64,000 nt of DNA. It comes from Oscheius tipulae (taxonomy: Eukaryota; Nematoda; Chromadorea; Rhabditida; Rhabditidae). The stretch covers positions 10,850,001-10,914,000 of the forward strand of contig JASJZH010000004.1 of assembly GCA_037178975.1 (NCBI GenBank), read 5' to 3'. Below the pieces are notes generated by a model. It was not told the origin of the DNA, did not search any database, and saw only the letters and a program-made list of their open reading frames with translations. A program made the position numbers and the translations under genes. Within the stretch, counting starts at the first letter, position 1. Every line of letters begins with the position of its first letter. This document shows, one piece after another, positions 1 through 9,857 of this stretch.

Positions 1-8
1 AGAGACAG

Positions 9-1380
9 GAGGATGAGAAAGAGACCAGCCTACAGGCTGATGATTGCTATAGGAATAGCAGATCTGACTCCATGCATTGCTCATGCCATCACTGGGCTGT
101 ATACTACTTTCAACAAGGAGATTCCGATTGAAATTGGAAAGGTAAGAGGCATTGTCTTTCTGTCTCTCTTTCTCTCTCCCTCTCTCTCTTACTTCTCAAT
201 TTCAGCTCCTTGGTGTCATCGCCACTCCAAGCTACGTTACCTACACAGTTCTCACGCTAATCCTAGCACTGAACCGACTCTTTCAGGCTTGGGACACTGA
301 CGTCAGCCATCTTCTCTTCAAAAAGAGAAGAGTTTTCGTAAGTGTACTTCCGCTTTCTGCACTTATCTCTACTTCAGTACTGGATAGGCTGGTCTCTTTC
401 CATTTGGTTCGCCTTCGTTGTCCTTTTACTGTCTCCTGATGCCACTATCAGCTATAACTTGACCAGGTTTGTACTCTATCTCTCATTGCTTCCGTACTAT
501 ATCTCGGGTGGTTCCATGTTTGTAATTCTTCCCAGTTTCTCCTCCCATCCCAGAGAGCACCATATCATCGGTTTAATTTCTCAGGTTTGAGGTATCAGAT
601 AGCTTTCGATCCTGCTCAAGTAGTAGTTGATGGAAGTTTTAGAATAGCCTTCCATTATAGGGAGGCAAGATACCGGTGGACAATGGCTGATCCTTTCCTT
701 CTTTACCATTCTTCTGTTCCAGATACTCTTGGCGTTATGACGAGTCTCTGTCTCTGTCCTCAATGGTCAAGAAGGTTGAGATGTACGTGGAAGTGGGCTC
801 TATACTCTTGAGTGGAATTTGCTATGCAGTCGTTCTCATACTCTTTATCAGAAAGGTCTGTCTCACCCTCTTTCCAAGCAACAAAAATCAGCAGAGATCA
901 GTTTCTTCCGCCATCGTCGGTCATCATCTGGAAGTCAGGATTCTGGTTCAGTCGGTTTTGATCTCTGTCTATTGTACTGTCTTGAATCTATTCTGGCACA
1001 ACAGTGACTGGCTACCGGACTCTGTCTTTTCGGATGTCTTCTTGAACTTTATGTGGATTTTCAATAGCTGGGTCTATCCGATTGTGTACTTTATTGTTCA
1101 GAGGTGGGAATAGATTGAGAGACAGAGAGTCAGAGAGACAGAGACAGGGACAGAGAGACAGATAAAGGCTTACTGTTCAAGTTCAATGGTATTCAGACTG
1201 GTCAAGGAAGCTACAGTAACACGTGTCCAGTCGCTAGCCAACACCACAAACGGTACGACCTCCCAAGACGGCCTTAGCTTATCGCAGATCAGAGTCAAGC
1301 GCAGTCCGATTGAGAGAACTCTTGGATCGGTGCCTACGACTTGTCAGGCTCATCGCCACAAGCAGATTTTCATTACATAA
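9..1380 (+). CDS. SRT-class serpentine chemoreceptor (5' end outside window)
   Basis: Nematode seven-transmembrane chemoreceptor, probably a sensory-neuron GPCR. The first visible exon begins after an AG at position 8 and reads RKRPAYRLMIAIGIAD, so upstream exons lie outside the window. Family landmarks of the Srt group (7TM_GPCR_Srt) follow in order: the TM3 segment LILALNRLFQAWD, TM4 YWIGWSLSIWF, the extracellular-loop motif AFDP, TM5 near 790-860, and the TM7 segment SDVFLNFMWIFNSWVYPI. Introns open at about 141, 340, 467, 633 and 1104, and one acceptor reads TTGAG. Splicing 1104 to about 1182 continues the frame through a Ser/Thr-rich tail to the stop at 1378-1380; reading through would stop after RWE. 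The last intron carries a GAGACAGA tract. Family call is firm; exact joins are inferred. Confidence 0.8.
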
Positions 1381-1404
1381 ATAGATTTATTACTATGTGT
1401 CAAG

Positions 1405-1646
1405 TCATTTTCCACATCCACATGGCGAAGGCATAGCGTAGGCTGGAGCAGCACAGCCACACGAGGCCACAGGAGGAGGCGGAGGTGGAGGTGGGGGAGC
1501 ACTGAAAGAGACGTCAGTCACTGTCGAGGAACTTACCATCCGCAAGATGGCTGACATCCACAGCCGCCACCACCACCCATGTTGGGGAAGAGGAAAGCGT
1601 TGGAGACGACGACGAAGGCTAGGAGGAAGACGAAGAGGATTCTCAT
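1405..1646 (-). CDS. Small secreted Gly/Cys/Pro-rich peptide, copy 1
   Basis: Two exons (1646-1537 and 1501-1405) encode 68 residues. A hydrophobic signal peptide starts MRILFVFLLAFVVVSNAF. It is followed by a glycine run, the Cys-bearing CGCQPSCGC, a polyproline stretch and the C-terminus SPCGCGK. The splice phase (after two bases of the Cys codon) is the same as in the two copies at 1963-2181 and 3375-3593, so all three are paralogues. This copy is the diverged one and has an extra VASCGCAAPAYAM insert. Cys-Gly-Cys repeats and polyproline suggest an extracellular disulfide-linked structural or defence peptide; no named family was recognised. Its 3' end converges on the SRT receptor stop at 1380, so the two 3' UTRs probably overlap. 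Confidence 0.7.
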
Positions 1647-1711
1647 GGCTCGAGGAGACTGTTGCTACCTCGGCAGACGTCTCTGTCTCTTATGTACTCA
1701 CTCGAAGACTG

Positions 1712-2199
1712 GCTAGATTAGCCAAAGAGCTTGGCTAACAATTGCAACGTTCCAGACCTTTGACATCCCGCTGGGTGTCCGATGCCTAACAGGGAGGCTA
1801 ACGGATTAGCTCGACTGGTCATGGCGGCATAACTGTTTCGAAGAGGACTTTCTCCAGAGAAACAAAGATTTAGAGCGACAGAGAGACTGTCTATTTTCCA
1901 AAGAAATGCCTTTATTGTGCTGATGTACAGATAGATGAAGGTGCCTGGCTCCAGAAGGAAATCTATTTGCCACATCCACAAGGAGAGGGAGGCGGAGGAG
2001 GCGGTGGAGCACTGAAAAAGCTCAATTACAGTGTTTTATAAAGTAATTACCATCCACAGCTGGGTGGAGGAGGAGCCCCGCAACCACCTCCACAGCCGCC
2101 ACCACCTCCTCCGAGAGCTCCGAAGAGGAAGGCGTTGGAGACGGTGACGAGGAAGACGACGAGGATGTAAAAGAATCTCATGATTGGTTGATGTCTTCT
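1712..2199. repeat. Left arm of perfect 488-bp inverted repeat
   Basis: This arm is the reverse complement of 3357-3844 (paired positions sum to 5556), with no mismatch found by eye over 488 bp. It holds one whole peptide gene, its intron, its 3' UTR and about 250 bp of downstream DNA. The arms are separated by 1,157 bp. Homology stops abruptly at both ends, although a TATA-like box sits in register just outside the inner boundary of both arms. Confidence 0.93.
1963..2181 (-). CDS. Small secreted Gly/Cys/Pro-rich peptide, copy 2
   Basis: Exons 2181-2051 and 2011-1963 encode a 59-residue product identical in nucleotide sequence to the plus-strand gene at 3375-3593. A signal peptide (MRFFYILVVFLVTVSNAF) is followed by FGALGGGGGGCGGGCG, a proline run containing SCGC, and the C-terminus SPCGCGK. 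The 39-nt intron interrupts a Cys codon. An AATAAA lies in the 3' UTR near 1916-1911. The gene is fully inside the inverted-repeat arm and is transcribed away from its twin. A secreted, disulfide-linked small peptide is the most that can be inferred; the role is unknown. Confidence 0.75.
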
Positions 2200-2215
2200 C
2201 TCCACGTTTCTCACC

Positions 2216-2222
2216 TTATATA
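2216..2222 (-). promoter_or_regulatory. TATA-like box of peptide gene copy 2
   Basis: CTATATAA reads on the minus strand about 35 nt upstream of the start codon and 17 nt outside the perfect repeat. It lies at the mirror position of the TATA box of the plus-strand twin, while the surrounding bases differ. Confidence 0.5.
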
Positions 2223-2224
2223 GT

Positions 2225-3330
2225 TCCACCCTGTTGTAAGGGTGGCTTGCTAATAAGCATGACCGGGCAGTTTCCGTGGGCAAGTTGAAAAAGAGGAAGA
2301 AGCTGTGTAAACTGGGTCAATACAACGAAGAGACACCTAGGTCACTGAATAAGTTACTTTACTAGAGTTACGAATCTTCACTGACTCCGAAAGGAAATGG
2401 ACCGGCAGACCTCAGCGAAAGATATACGGAATAACTGGGTGAACTTTCTGAGACGTACATCCAAATTGAACGACTGGAAGACTATGGCGGTTAATAAGAA
2501 ACTCAGCTGGGCTGAAAAAAATTACAAAGATGGAACCAAGCTGATGGACAAAGAAGATCACAGAGTGGTCCGAGGAACAGAAAAAGAAGACTCAGAGGAC
2601 AAAAGTGCAGATGGTCGAACGAAATCACAGCGTTCTACATGGTGGAGAAACTTGAATATGAAATGGTCTATTCTCAGAAACGCTCTAGTCGATAATTACA
2701 GAATAAAATAGAATTTTCATTTGTCCGGATGGATCAAACATTGGCTAGATACAATATGATGGAGAAAGGGATTGGGGAGTACCAGAGAGTTTCAGGAGTT
2801 GACTTACAATAATAATATAGTTTGAAACACTCGAGGCTGTGCCTACATACCGGGACGTGTATTAGAAACTCTGCTGTGAGAGCTAAGCTCCAATCATACC
2901 TCACTGGGTCGCAGTAAATCTACCCCCCCTGCCGCACAGGAAGGTCTAGACTTGACTTGATTAAACGAATAAATAAAGTTACACTTGAAACATACAGTTC
3001 ATTTTTTATACCGAACCATTCCTACTTACGTGGCTGCACCAGGTCTGACCAGGTCAAGCCTCTTACTCAAAACCGTACTCAAAACTACCGAGGCAGTTGG
3101 TTCTGTTTACTGAATGCTCGGTTGTTCAATACAGAGAGTGACTAGAGAGAAATCTTTCGTCCTCTAAGAGTATAGATCGTCTCTCTGGAAAGACATCACA
3201 GCATATCTATCATAGAAAGTTCACGCCGTGGAAACCTGTCTAGCCGCGAGATGACTTTTTTGATCTCTAAACCCAGGCCACCTTACAGCTAAGGAACTTG
3301 TCTCCTGACCCAGAAATATTGTAAAGGGAT
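2225..3330. other. Spacer between the inverted peptide genes; no supported gene
   Basis: About 1.1 kb of unique DNA holding the two divergent promoters. A 104-codon open frame at 2397-2711 (+) is Lys/Asn-rich, has no recognisable domain and no evidence of splicing. I see nothing else here. Confidence 0.5.
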
Positions 3331-3333
3331 GAC

Positions 3334-3340
3334 TATATAA
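3334..3340 (+). promoter_or_regulatory. TATA-like box of peptide gene copy 3
   Basis: GACTATATAAAC lies about 35 nt upstream of the ATG at 3375, just outside the perfect repeat and in register with the TATA box at 2216-2222. It is a classic TATA-type arrangement for a highly expressed small secreted product. Confidence 0.5.
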
Positions 3341-3356
3341 ACTAGGGCAAAATACC

Positions 3357-3844
3357 AGAAGACATCAACCAATCATGAGATTCTTTTACATCCTCGTCGT
3401 CTTCCTCGTCACCGTCTCCAACGCCTTCCTCTTCGGAGCTCTCGGAGGAGGTGGTGGCGGCTGTGGAGGTGGTTGCGGGGCTCCTCCTCCACCCAGCTGT
3501 GGATGGTAATTACTTTATAAAACACTGTAATTGAGCTTTTTCAGTGCTCCACCGCCTCCTCCGCCTCCCTCTCCTTGTGGATGTGGCAAATAGATTTCCT
3601 TCTGGAGCCAGGCACCTTCATCTATCTGTACATCAGCACAATAAAGGCATTTCTTTGGAAAATAGACAGTCTCTCTGTCGCTCTAAATCTTTGTTTCTCT
3701 GGAGAAAGTCCTCTTCGAAACAGTTATGCCGCCATGACCAGTCGAGCTAATCCGTTAGCCTCCCTGTTAGGCATCGGACACCCAGCGGGATGTCAAAGAT
3801 CTGGAACGTTGCAATTGTTAGCCAAGCTCTTTGGCTAATCTAGC
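3357..3844. repeat. Right arm of perfect 488-bp inverted repeat
   Basis: Mirror copy of 1712-2199 carrying the plus-strand peptide gene. The outer boundary is at 3844/1712 and the inner at 3357/2199. Confidence 0.93.
3375..3593 (+). CDS. Small secreted Gly/Cys/Pro-rich peptide, copy 3
   Basis: Exons 3375-3505 and 3545-3593 with a 39-nt GT/AG intron encode 59 residues: a signal peptide ending SNAF, a glycine block with CGGGCG, a proline block with SCGC, and SPCGCGK at the end. An AATAAA lies at 3640-3645. The transcribed region is identical to the minus-strand twin, whereas the sequence upstream of 3357 differs apart from the TATA box. Recent duplication or gene conversion is likely. The function (cuticle-associated or antimicrobial-like) is a guess from composition only. 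Confidence 0.75.
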
Positions 3845-3919
3845 TACATACTTGTTAATCCAAGAGCCAAACTGAATGAGGTGTGTTTATTAGGTAGGTA
3901 CATTTTGTACAGTAGCTTT

Positions 3920-5520
3920 CTATTGTGACGAGATCTTCTGATCTCCTTCAATCGGATCCTTGATAGCAAAGATGGCTTCATTGGTTCCATTGCTAGGCGT
4001 TATCTTAGAGAGACGAAGTACCTAGGAATTGAAATTTGAAATAGCCACTATTCTCGCTTACAGATAAACTGACAAAATTGACCAGAGATCGGCGGTAATC
4101 TGCTATAAAAAGCAATATGACTAAGGGATCGAGGAGCTGAGACAGAGGGAGCATTGTGGAAAACAGAGTGGTTAGAGATGGAGAAGAGATACGGAGAAAG
4201 GCAAAACCGTAGCCACAAATTGCTGGGAGGAAGGCCAGGAAGAGGGGGATGAGGGTCTGAAAAAATTTATAGACACAAAGAGACAAAGCGACAGAGAGAC
4301 AGAGACAGATAGAGTCAGAGACAGAGAAACAAAGAGACAGAGAGACTGGCAGACAGGGAGACAGAAAGGCAAAGAGACAGAGGGACAGAACTCACCTGGA
4401 AGAGCAAGAGGTAGAACAGTTTCTTCTGAACAACCGACATGGCTTCCTGATTGGAAGCCATTCTCGTATTGTCAACGAAGCGGGAGAGTGTCTTGACTAC
4501 ACAAAAGACAACGACAGTGCTGGACAGTATACAGATCATAATGCGGCATGAGAAGACCATGGCAAATTCCCAGTTTATTTCGTCGTTTAGCTGGAAAGGA
4601 ATATGGTTCTCTGTAAGTCTATGTCTCTGTGCCGCTCTGCCATTTTGGCTCTTTGTTTCTCTTCTTCGAAACTCACGTAGGCAACTCCAGCAATGTAAGA
4701 CACCTGCCGGATATCCAAATCTGTCAATGAGCTGACCCGCTCCTCAAAAACTTGATTCATCTTGTCACTGGGTCGAAGGAACAGAGCTGTCATTCCTGTC
4801 CATGTCAGATTGACAGCCATGCCTGCTCCCAAAAGCACTGCGAGTTTCTTCTTCGTGTGGAACCAGCTTTTTAGTTTTTCACGGCTGGAAAGCGTTTATC
4901 AGAAGTTTCGGTTTCTTACTTGCAGACGACCATGGCTCGGTAGATGAATGAGAGACAGATGACAACGAGTTGGAGAGAGTAGCACATGCAGAACATGACA
5001 GACAGCCAGCTACCAATTTCTTGAGGGAGGAGGTTCACAGTAGCATACATGATCCAGCCTTGGTTTGTTGGAGAGAAAACCTGGAAGTGTCTGTCTCTCA
5101 GTCTCTCTGTTTCTCTGTCTCTCTGCCTATCTGCCTTTCTGTCTCGATGTCACTCTGTTCCTTTTGATTTTCGTCACATCTCGTATTAAAGTTCTTTGCT
5201 TCGCACAGTGAGTACATGCAGTCACGGGGGATTAGCTGTCTCAGTGCCATGACCCCGGAACTAGACGGGTTCAAACGTTACCGGGACAGTTGTAGCAGAG
5301 ATGAAGGCGAAAGCCGTAGTGACGAGGACGTATGCCATTAGAAGGTGTCGGTAATTGCCTATACCACGACCGGATCTGCAACGAGAACTTTCCGTTTACG
5401 AGAGACAGAGACATACCGATAGTGAATGAGTGGTATGAGCATAGCATTAACGATGATGCTCCCAATGGAGCAGCTCTGCATGAAGACCAAACACAGGCGA
5501 TGGAATACTGTAACTGGCAT
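3920..5520 (-). CDS. STR-like serpentine chemoreceptor
   Basis: Nematode olfactory-type GPCR of the Str/Srd superfamily. The start at 5520 reads MPVTVFHRLCLVFMQ, entering TM1. Next come GNYRHLLMAYVLVTT (TM2) and an exon about 5080-4920 with QGWIMYATVNLL and LSFIYRAMVVC (TM3). The following exon has KKLAVLLGAGMAVNLTWTG (TM4), then SYIAGVAY, and FAMVFSCRIMICILSSTVV (TM5). The hallmark QKKLFYLLLFQ-TLIPLFLAFLP precedes TM6, and DPLVILLFIADYRRSL closes TM7. The reading frame joins through short introns; one acceptor is CAGAG. Several introns contain GAGACAGA tracts. A final exon after about 4024 brings the stop to 3922-3920. The exon between TM2 and TM3 near 5170-5270 is uncertain. Confidence 0.78.
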
Positions 5521-5770
5521 CCTTCCTGAAGTCACTGCTTCCTCTGTCTCTTATAAAGCCAAGAGATTACTCAAAGTTTATCCTCCAGCCTTATGGGAAA
5601 AAATTGATGTGGAGAGAACAGAACTTGAATTGTAGGGGAGATATTCTCAGACAACAGGTAGGCTAAACAATGATAGGGATTGAGTGAAAACAACGAAGGA
5701 TCTGTGGTTATGACCCAAGGTAAATGGAAAGGAGACCAAACGTTCAAAGGCATAAGTTTCAAATAGTGAA
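5521..5770. other. Intergenic, nothing recognised
   Basis: Upstream region of the STR-like receptor; no gene or RNA seen. Confidence 0.4.
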
Positions 5771-6193
5771 TAAACTTGGGTTACCGTATATTGAACTTCT
5801 TCTGGTTTAAAGGAGTCTAGAAAGTTTAAGCTGACTACCAATACTGTTACTCCAATAAGAGTAAGCAAGGTCTTTAATCCTGACCTATAAATCATTCCTG
5901 TCAGTAAATTGCGTAAGAAGCAATCCCATTCAAATACCTGGAAAGAAGCATTGTATCGTTTGATCAACCGGAAGAAGAGCGTCAATGGGACCCACAACGA
6001 TGTTTGAAATAAACTGTTTGTTCTCCAACTTTTGGAAGTTAGGATCAGTGAAAACATGGTCAATAATGTTGAGACATAATATATATAGCTTAGCCTCTTT
6101 AGAATTCAGAGATATAGGAGAGCAGCTCTCTTTTGATAGATTGCATAGGATACTCAGTGGACTGGAACAAACCAGAAGGAACCTGACAGGCAT
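5771..6193 (-). CDS. Possible membrane protein exons, unrecognised
   Basis: An open frame from ATG 6193 reads MPVRFLLVCSSPLSILC and stays open to a GT donor near 5940. Splicing to an acceptor near 5890 continues into a hydrophobic segment, TLLTLIGVTVLVVSLNFLD, and EEVQYT before a donor near 5785. A plausible two-exon fragment, but no family was recognised and the 3' end was not found. It could also be chance open sequence. Confidence 0.25.
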
Positions 6194-6692
6194 GAAGCTA
6201 ATTTTTCAAACTATGCTCAAGGTGTGTTAAAATGTGTCTTAAAATCAAAAAACCATGAAAGGACATCAAGTTTTCAGCATAGCTGATTAATCTCACGTCT
6301 TACTTCACTAATCCATGTGAAACAAGTCGAGACTTCCCACGACAGCTCTCGTGATATGATATCTGTTGCAGATTCTTGTCAAAACAATGGAGACGTTGTT
6401 TAAATGGAAAGAAGGCGGGATCTATGCTTCTGTTTCGAGTCGTAGATCAGAAGCGAGCGTACAAGCTTCGGGTACGCTACTTGAGCTTCATTTAGGGGAT
6501 AAAGTTGATTAGTAGGGAAGGACGAGGTATTTATGGGAGGGGGAACAAAAAACACGGCACAGGAATATGACTGCCTCAGTCTCTCTGTTTCTGACCCAAG
6601 TTTTACACCAGTTATAAAATCAGTTTTATCCAGTGTAAAAAATTCTCAAACAGTTTAATCAGAAATGGTTTGCAAAAAAAACAAAAAGTTTC
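6194..6692. other. Intergenic, only the tRNA 3' flank
   Basis: No coding signal seen. The T-runs on the minus strand near 6685-6673 (complement of the A-runs) probably form the Pol III terminator of the tRNA. Confidence 0.5.
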
Positions 6693-6776
6693 TGCAATCC
6701 GCAGGATTCGAACCTGCGCCCTCCGAAGAGGACTGCGACCTGAACGCAGCGCCTTAGACCACTCGGCCAGAATTGC
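6693..6776 (-). tRNA. trnL-CAG: tRNA-Leu (anticodon CAG)
   Basis: An 84-nt cloverleaf on the minus strand. The acceptor stem GCAATTC pairs with GGATTGC and the discriminator base is A. The D-arm contains the Leu-type TGGCCGAGTGG, which is also the A box. The anticodon stem CTGCG/CGCAG encloses loop TTCAGGT, so the anticodon is CAG. A long class II variable arm (TCCTCTTCGGAGG) and T-arm GCAGG-TTCGAAT-CCTGC (B box) follow. There is no intron and all stems are intact. Confidence 0.96.
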
Positions 6777-7373
6777 TTATTTCACAGGTATTCCTCTGTT
6801 AATCGTATCTTGACGGAGCGAAAGAAACAGAAAGACAGAGAGTCAGGAAAACAGGGAGGCTAGTAGAGAACAAGAAGACAAAACTTCACTACAGGGACGG
6901 AAAAAATTACAAAGCAAAATATCGTAACATTTTCTTTGAATTCATCCGTGTCTCGTAATCTGACGCTCGGTAGAACGGTTGCAGCCTTCCGGAGTACAGC
7001 CCCGAGTCCAGCCTTCAAAACCGTTTCGCTTCTAGTGAGCAATGAAAGCGAGTATAGCACTTCTCTTCCGATTACTTGGTCACAAATGCTCCGCTCTTGC
7101 TTTCTGGAGAGTATTGGGTTGACAGATATGATTGTGAGGAGACAGAGACTAACCAGCGTTACAAATAAGAGTCATGTCTAACTATATAATTATAAATCGC
7201 GTAGTGCACATGTAAAATTTCTTTTTCGATTTTTTGTCGACCCAGACCCTATTGTTGGTATACATTGGTATACATAGGTAGTACTCAATGAGTGTTATCG
7301 ATACATACCGATAATACCTGAAAATACTCACTAGCCGAGGCGCGACGGGCTAAACTTCCCAAAAAATCGGGGC
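6777..7373. other. Intergenic; short inverted motifs near 7250-7330
   Basis: Open frames at 6860-7060 (-) and 6936-7181 (+) overlap on opposite strands and show no domain. Near 7255-7310 there are repeats of GGTATACAT and the mirror-like ATCGATACATACCGAT. This may be the outer flank of the Helitron, but no terminus could be fixed. Confidence 0.35.
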
Positions 7374-8032
7374 GCTTTTTTGTCGAATTTCCTGTTCTAA
7401 GTGGTATAATTTTGTAGAGCTCGACGAGTACAATAACGAGTTCAACAAAGATCCAAAAATGAAGTATCCGTTGCCGAGCTACAGCGATTTGTAAATCAAA
7501 ATTTTGACTTTTCCGTTTGAATTTCCCGCCAAAATTCGAAAAGTACGCAAAAGCGCGTCATGTACATTTTCGTTGCGACGGACAAGAATTTATTTTTTTG
7601 TTTTTCGCTACTTTTGATATAAACAGACAGCAAGAGCGGCTGCCAAAGGCAGCTAGCCAGAAGGGGAATGGTTCTGCCACCTTGGAACATCCAACCTCCC
7701 CAATTTCAGTACAGCAGCCTTTCCTTCCCTATATACTTGTCCCTACATCCGCCTATGCCTATCGCTAATTTTGACTCAAGCAAGCAGCGAGGGCGGCTGC
7801 CGCTTATCCCTTTCCACCTATTGGGTTCTAAGTGTTATAGTCTTGTTGAGCTCGACGAGTAAAATAACGAGTTGAACAAAGATCCTATAAAAAATAATCC
7901 ATCGCAGAGTTATAGCGCTCTGAAAATGAAAATTTTTGTCCTAAGTTTTGAATTGAATTTCCCGCCAAAACGTACGCTAAAGTGCGTCAGTGACGGTTTC
8001 GATGCGAAACGCAATATTTCTTTATTGATATG
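7374..8032. repeat. Diverged direct repeats 5' of the Helitron genes
   Basis: Two diverged direct copies, about 7395-7600 and 7826-8020, share GTTCTAAGTG, GAGCTCGACGAGTA, AATAACGAGTT, AACAAAGATCC, AATTTCCCGCCAAAA and GCGTCA blocks. A second unit, ending in AAGCAGCGAGGGCGGCTGCC-like sequence, occurs at about 7610-7650 and 7761-7805. Related sequence reappears beyond the helicase gene at 17868-17966, so these are probably subterminal repeats of the element or of nested relatives. Confidence 0.6.
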
Positions 8033-8396
8033 CTTGTGCAAATAGATACTTTTCTGTTTTTTTCTTGTTATGTTTGTGTTCTATTGGACTCGATCTATGA
8101 TGGACATCCTTTTGAAACCATTTAAAGACCGCTACAAAGCTTGAAAAAAGTGTGAGTCATAGAAAAACGTCTTTCATCGACCGTATCAACTCATCATCTA
8201 GAAAACACTGAAAATTGGTCTACAGTCTTTTTACAGCTATAAATGAAGCTTTAAAGCGTATAAGTTTAAAACAAATCCCAATCTTCTAGAAACTTCGAAG
8301 TTCAGAACATTCTGAAAATCACAATAAGCACTTAGTATGTTTTCGGTCAATACTTTCAAATCTTCAATTTATTTTCATACAAAACAATTTTTTTAG

Positions 8397-9210
8397 TATT
8401 ATGATCAAGAAGAATTATCTTTCGATGACAAGGTATCTCCTTTCGGGCGATCAGGAAGAGTTGATCCCAACAGCTTCTGGCTTTTGGATTCCAAAGTAGA
8501 TCGTAAATTAGCCGCATCTCAGCCGTAAATTCAAAGCAAATTTCAAGACATCGCTGCAAATCCACTTTTTGCGAAGAATAAAATTACAAAACAGCATTGT
8601 TTAGTTTTTTCTTGAGGTACGAGATCTCCTATAATGTGAAACTATATAACGGCATTAATGTTTGTCTCTTTTACGAATTATGTCGACAAATCACGAAAGC
8701 TTTTAAGCATCAGGTGACTGCTCAAGAAATCTGCGAATTTATATAACCTGTTTTAAGCCAGTCGCATCTATTATTGTGACCAACATAGCCGACCCTTTCT
8801 CTGCCAATCATTACGGAGAATTACTTGACTGGCAACTTCGAGGCAAAGAAGGCGAAGCCAGTCTTATTGTGATCTTTCTTCTCGACAAACATTTCTCAGT
8901 TGCCTCTTACTCGGAGAAGACTATGGAGTTGTTCTACTACAACAGCTCCATTTCTAATCCGCAACACGTCAGTCGTATTGAGGAGTTTCTTCAAGAATTA
9001 CTCGAAGAAGAGCATCTTCCTCATGCGAACATGAAATACGTTACTATTCCTCAACAAGGTAACACACCACATTGTGGTGTTTATAGCTTTGCTCGTGTTA
9101 TGTGTCATATTAGTGGAAAAAGTTTCCCTAATAACTTCGATCCCATGCCATGGAGATTCGAGTTTGTACACGGAGCCCTTTACGGTTATGATATGCCCAT
9201 TTACAAATAA
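8397..9210 (+). CDS. Ulp1/C48-like cysteine protease of the Helitron (5' exons uncertain)
   Basis: The well-supported exon runs from about 8758 to the stop at 9208-9210. Numbering from the codon at 8776, a His at 39 (DKHFSVAS), an Asn at 56 (LFYYNSS), a Gln at 94 (IPQQGN) and a Cys at 100 (PHCGVYSFAR) have the same spacing (17 and 6 residues) as the Ulp1 His-Asp-Gln-Cys catalytic set. The Asp is replaced by Asn, as in some adenain-like relatives. Upstream open exons join in phase: YEISYNVKLYNGINVCLFYE (about 8617-8704) and a segment after the acceptor at 8396 with FGRSGRVDPNSFWLLDSK. No start codon could be fixed. Likely role: processing of element proteins or de-ubiquitin/SUMO-like activity. 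Confidence 0.62.
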
Positions 9211-9300
9211 TGTAAATAGTGTATATATTAGTGTAAATAAATGTACATAGTACACCGCCTATAACTTGAAGATATAACTGCAAGTTAGTAAAAACAAAAG

Positions 9301-9724
9301 CTAACTTATCTTGCCCAGTTCTTCAAAATCGATGTTAAGCTTGTATTGACGCCCGATAGTACACGTCTTCATCGCATATTCACATCTTTCTTTCGTCAAG
9401 GTTTTGAATGCGTTTGTTCCTGGAAAATATTCTTAAAAAAACATAAGAAGAATGAAAAGAACTCTACAGACTAATAAACTCTCCTCATAACATGTCTTGA
9501 TCGCGAGGCTCGACTTCTTCTTCCCTTAATATACTCGAGCGTCGGAAGTAAAATTTACTATTCCTAAAAAAACAAAACAAAAAACCTGATTTACACAAAC
9601 ATGTATTGACGTTTGAACAATTTTCACACCCGTACCATCTCGCGTGCCTTTCCGAATCACCCACAACCGCAGGCGCCCCCTGGCTCGCAATTTCTTCATG
9701 AGCCAGAATGTTTTTCTGCTCCAA
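9301..9724 (-). CDS. Possible small antisense gene inside the Helitron
   Basis: On the minus strand an open frame from about 9724 contains HARWYGCENCSNVNTCL and joins in phase, via a short T-rich intron, to NSKFYFRRS. A last exon of about 40 codons, NAFKTLTKERCEYAMKTC then TIGRQYKLNIDFEELGKIS, ends at the stop 9303-9301. The last exon looks genuinely coding, but the joins and the start codon (only TTG/CTG-type starts are near) are unsure. No family recognised. It lies between protease and RPA genes and converges on the protease. Confidence 0.3.
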
Positions 9725-9857
9725 AAAAAATTGGAGCGAGGCGACTTTCCCTTTTTTTTTCTATTCTGAAATGCGTAATGTTGTCTTCTTCTTTCCAATT
9801 TTTTCGCTCTCGAAACCCAGCACTGTCTTTTGATTATATTTTCAGTGAAAACTAAGA

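Noticed and set aside
2397-2711. 104-codon plus-strand frame in the inverted-repeat spacer
   Set aside because: Low-complexity Lys/Asp-rich translation without homology cues; no promoter distinct from the peptide genes.
6936-7181. Plus-strand 81-codon frame next to the tRNA
   Set aside because: Overlaps an equally long antisense frame and has no supporting signal.
7240-7330. Possible 5' terminus of the Helitron near the GGTATACAT/ATCGATACATACCGAT motifs
   Set aside because: No TC start after an A with a matching 3' CTRR-T end could be identified; left unassigned.
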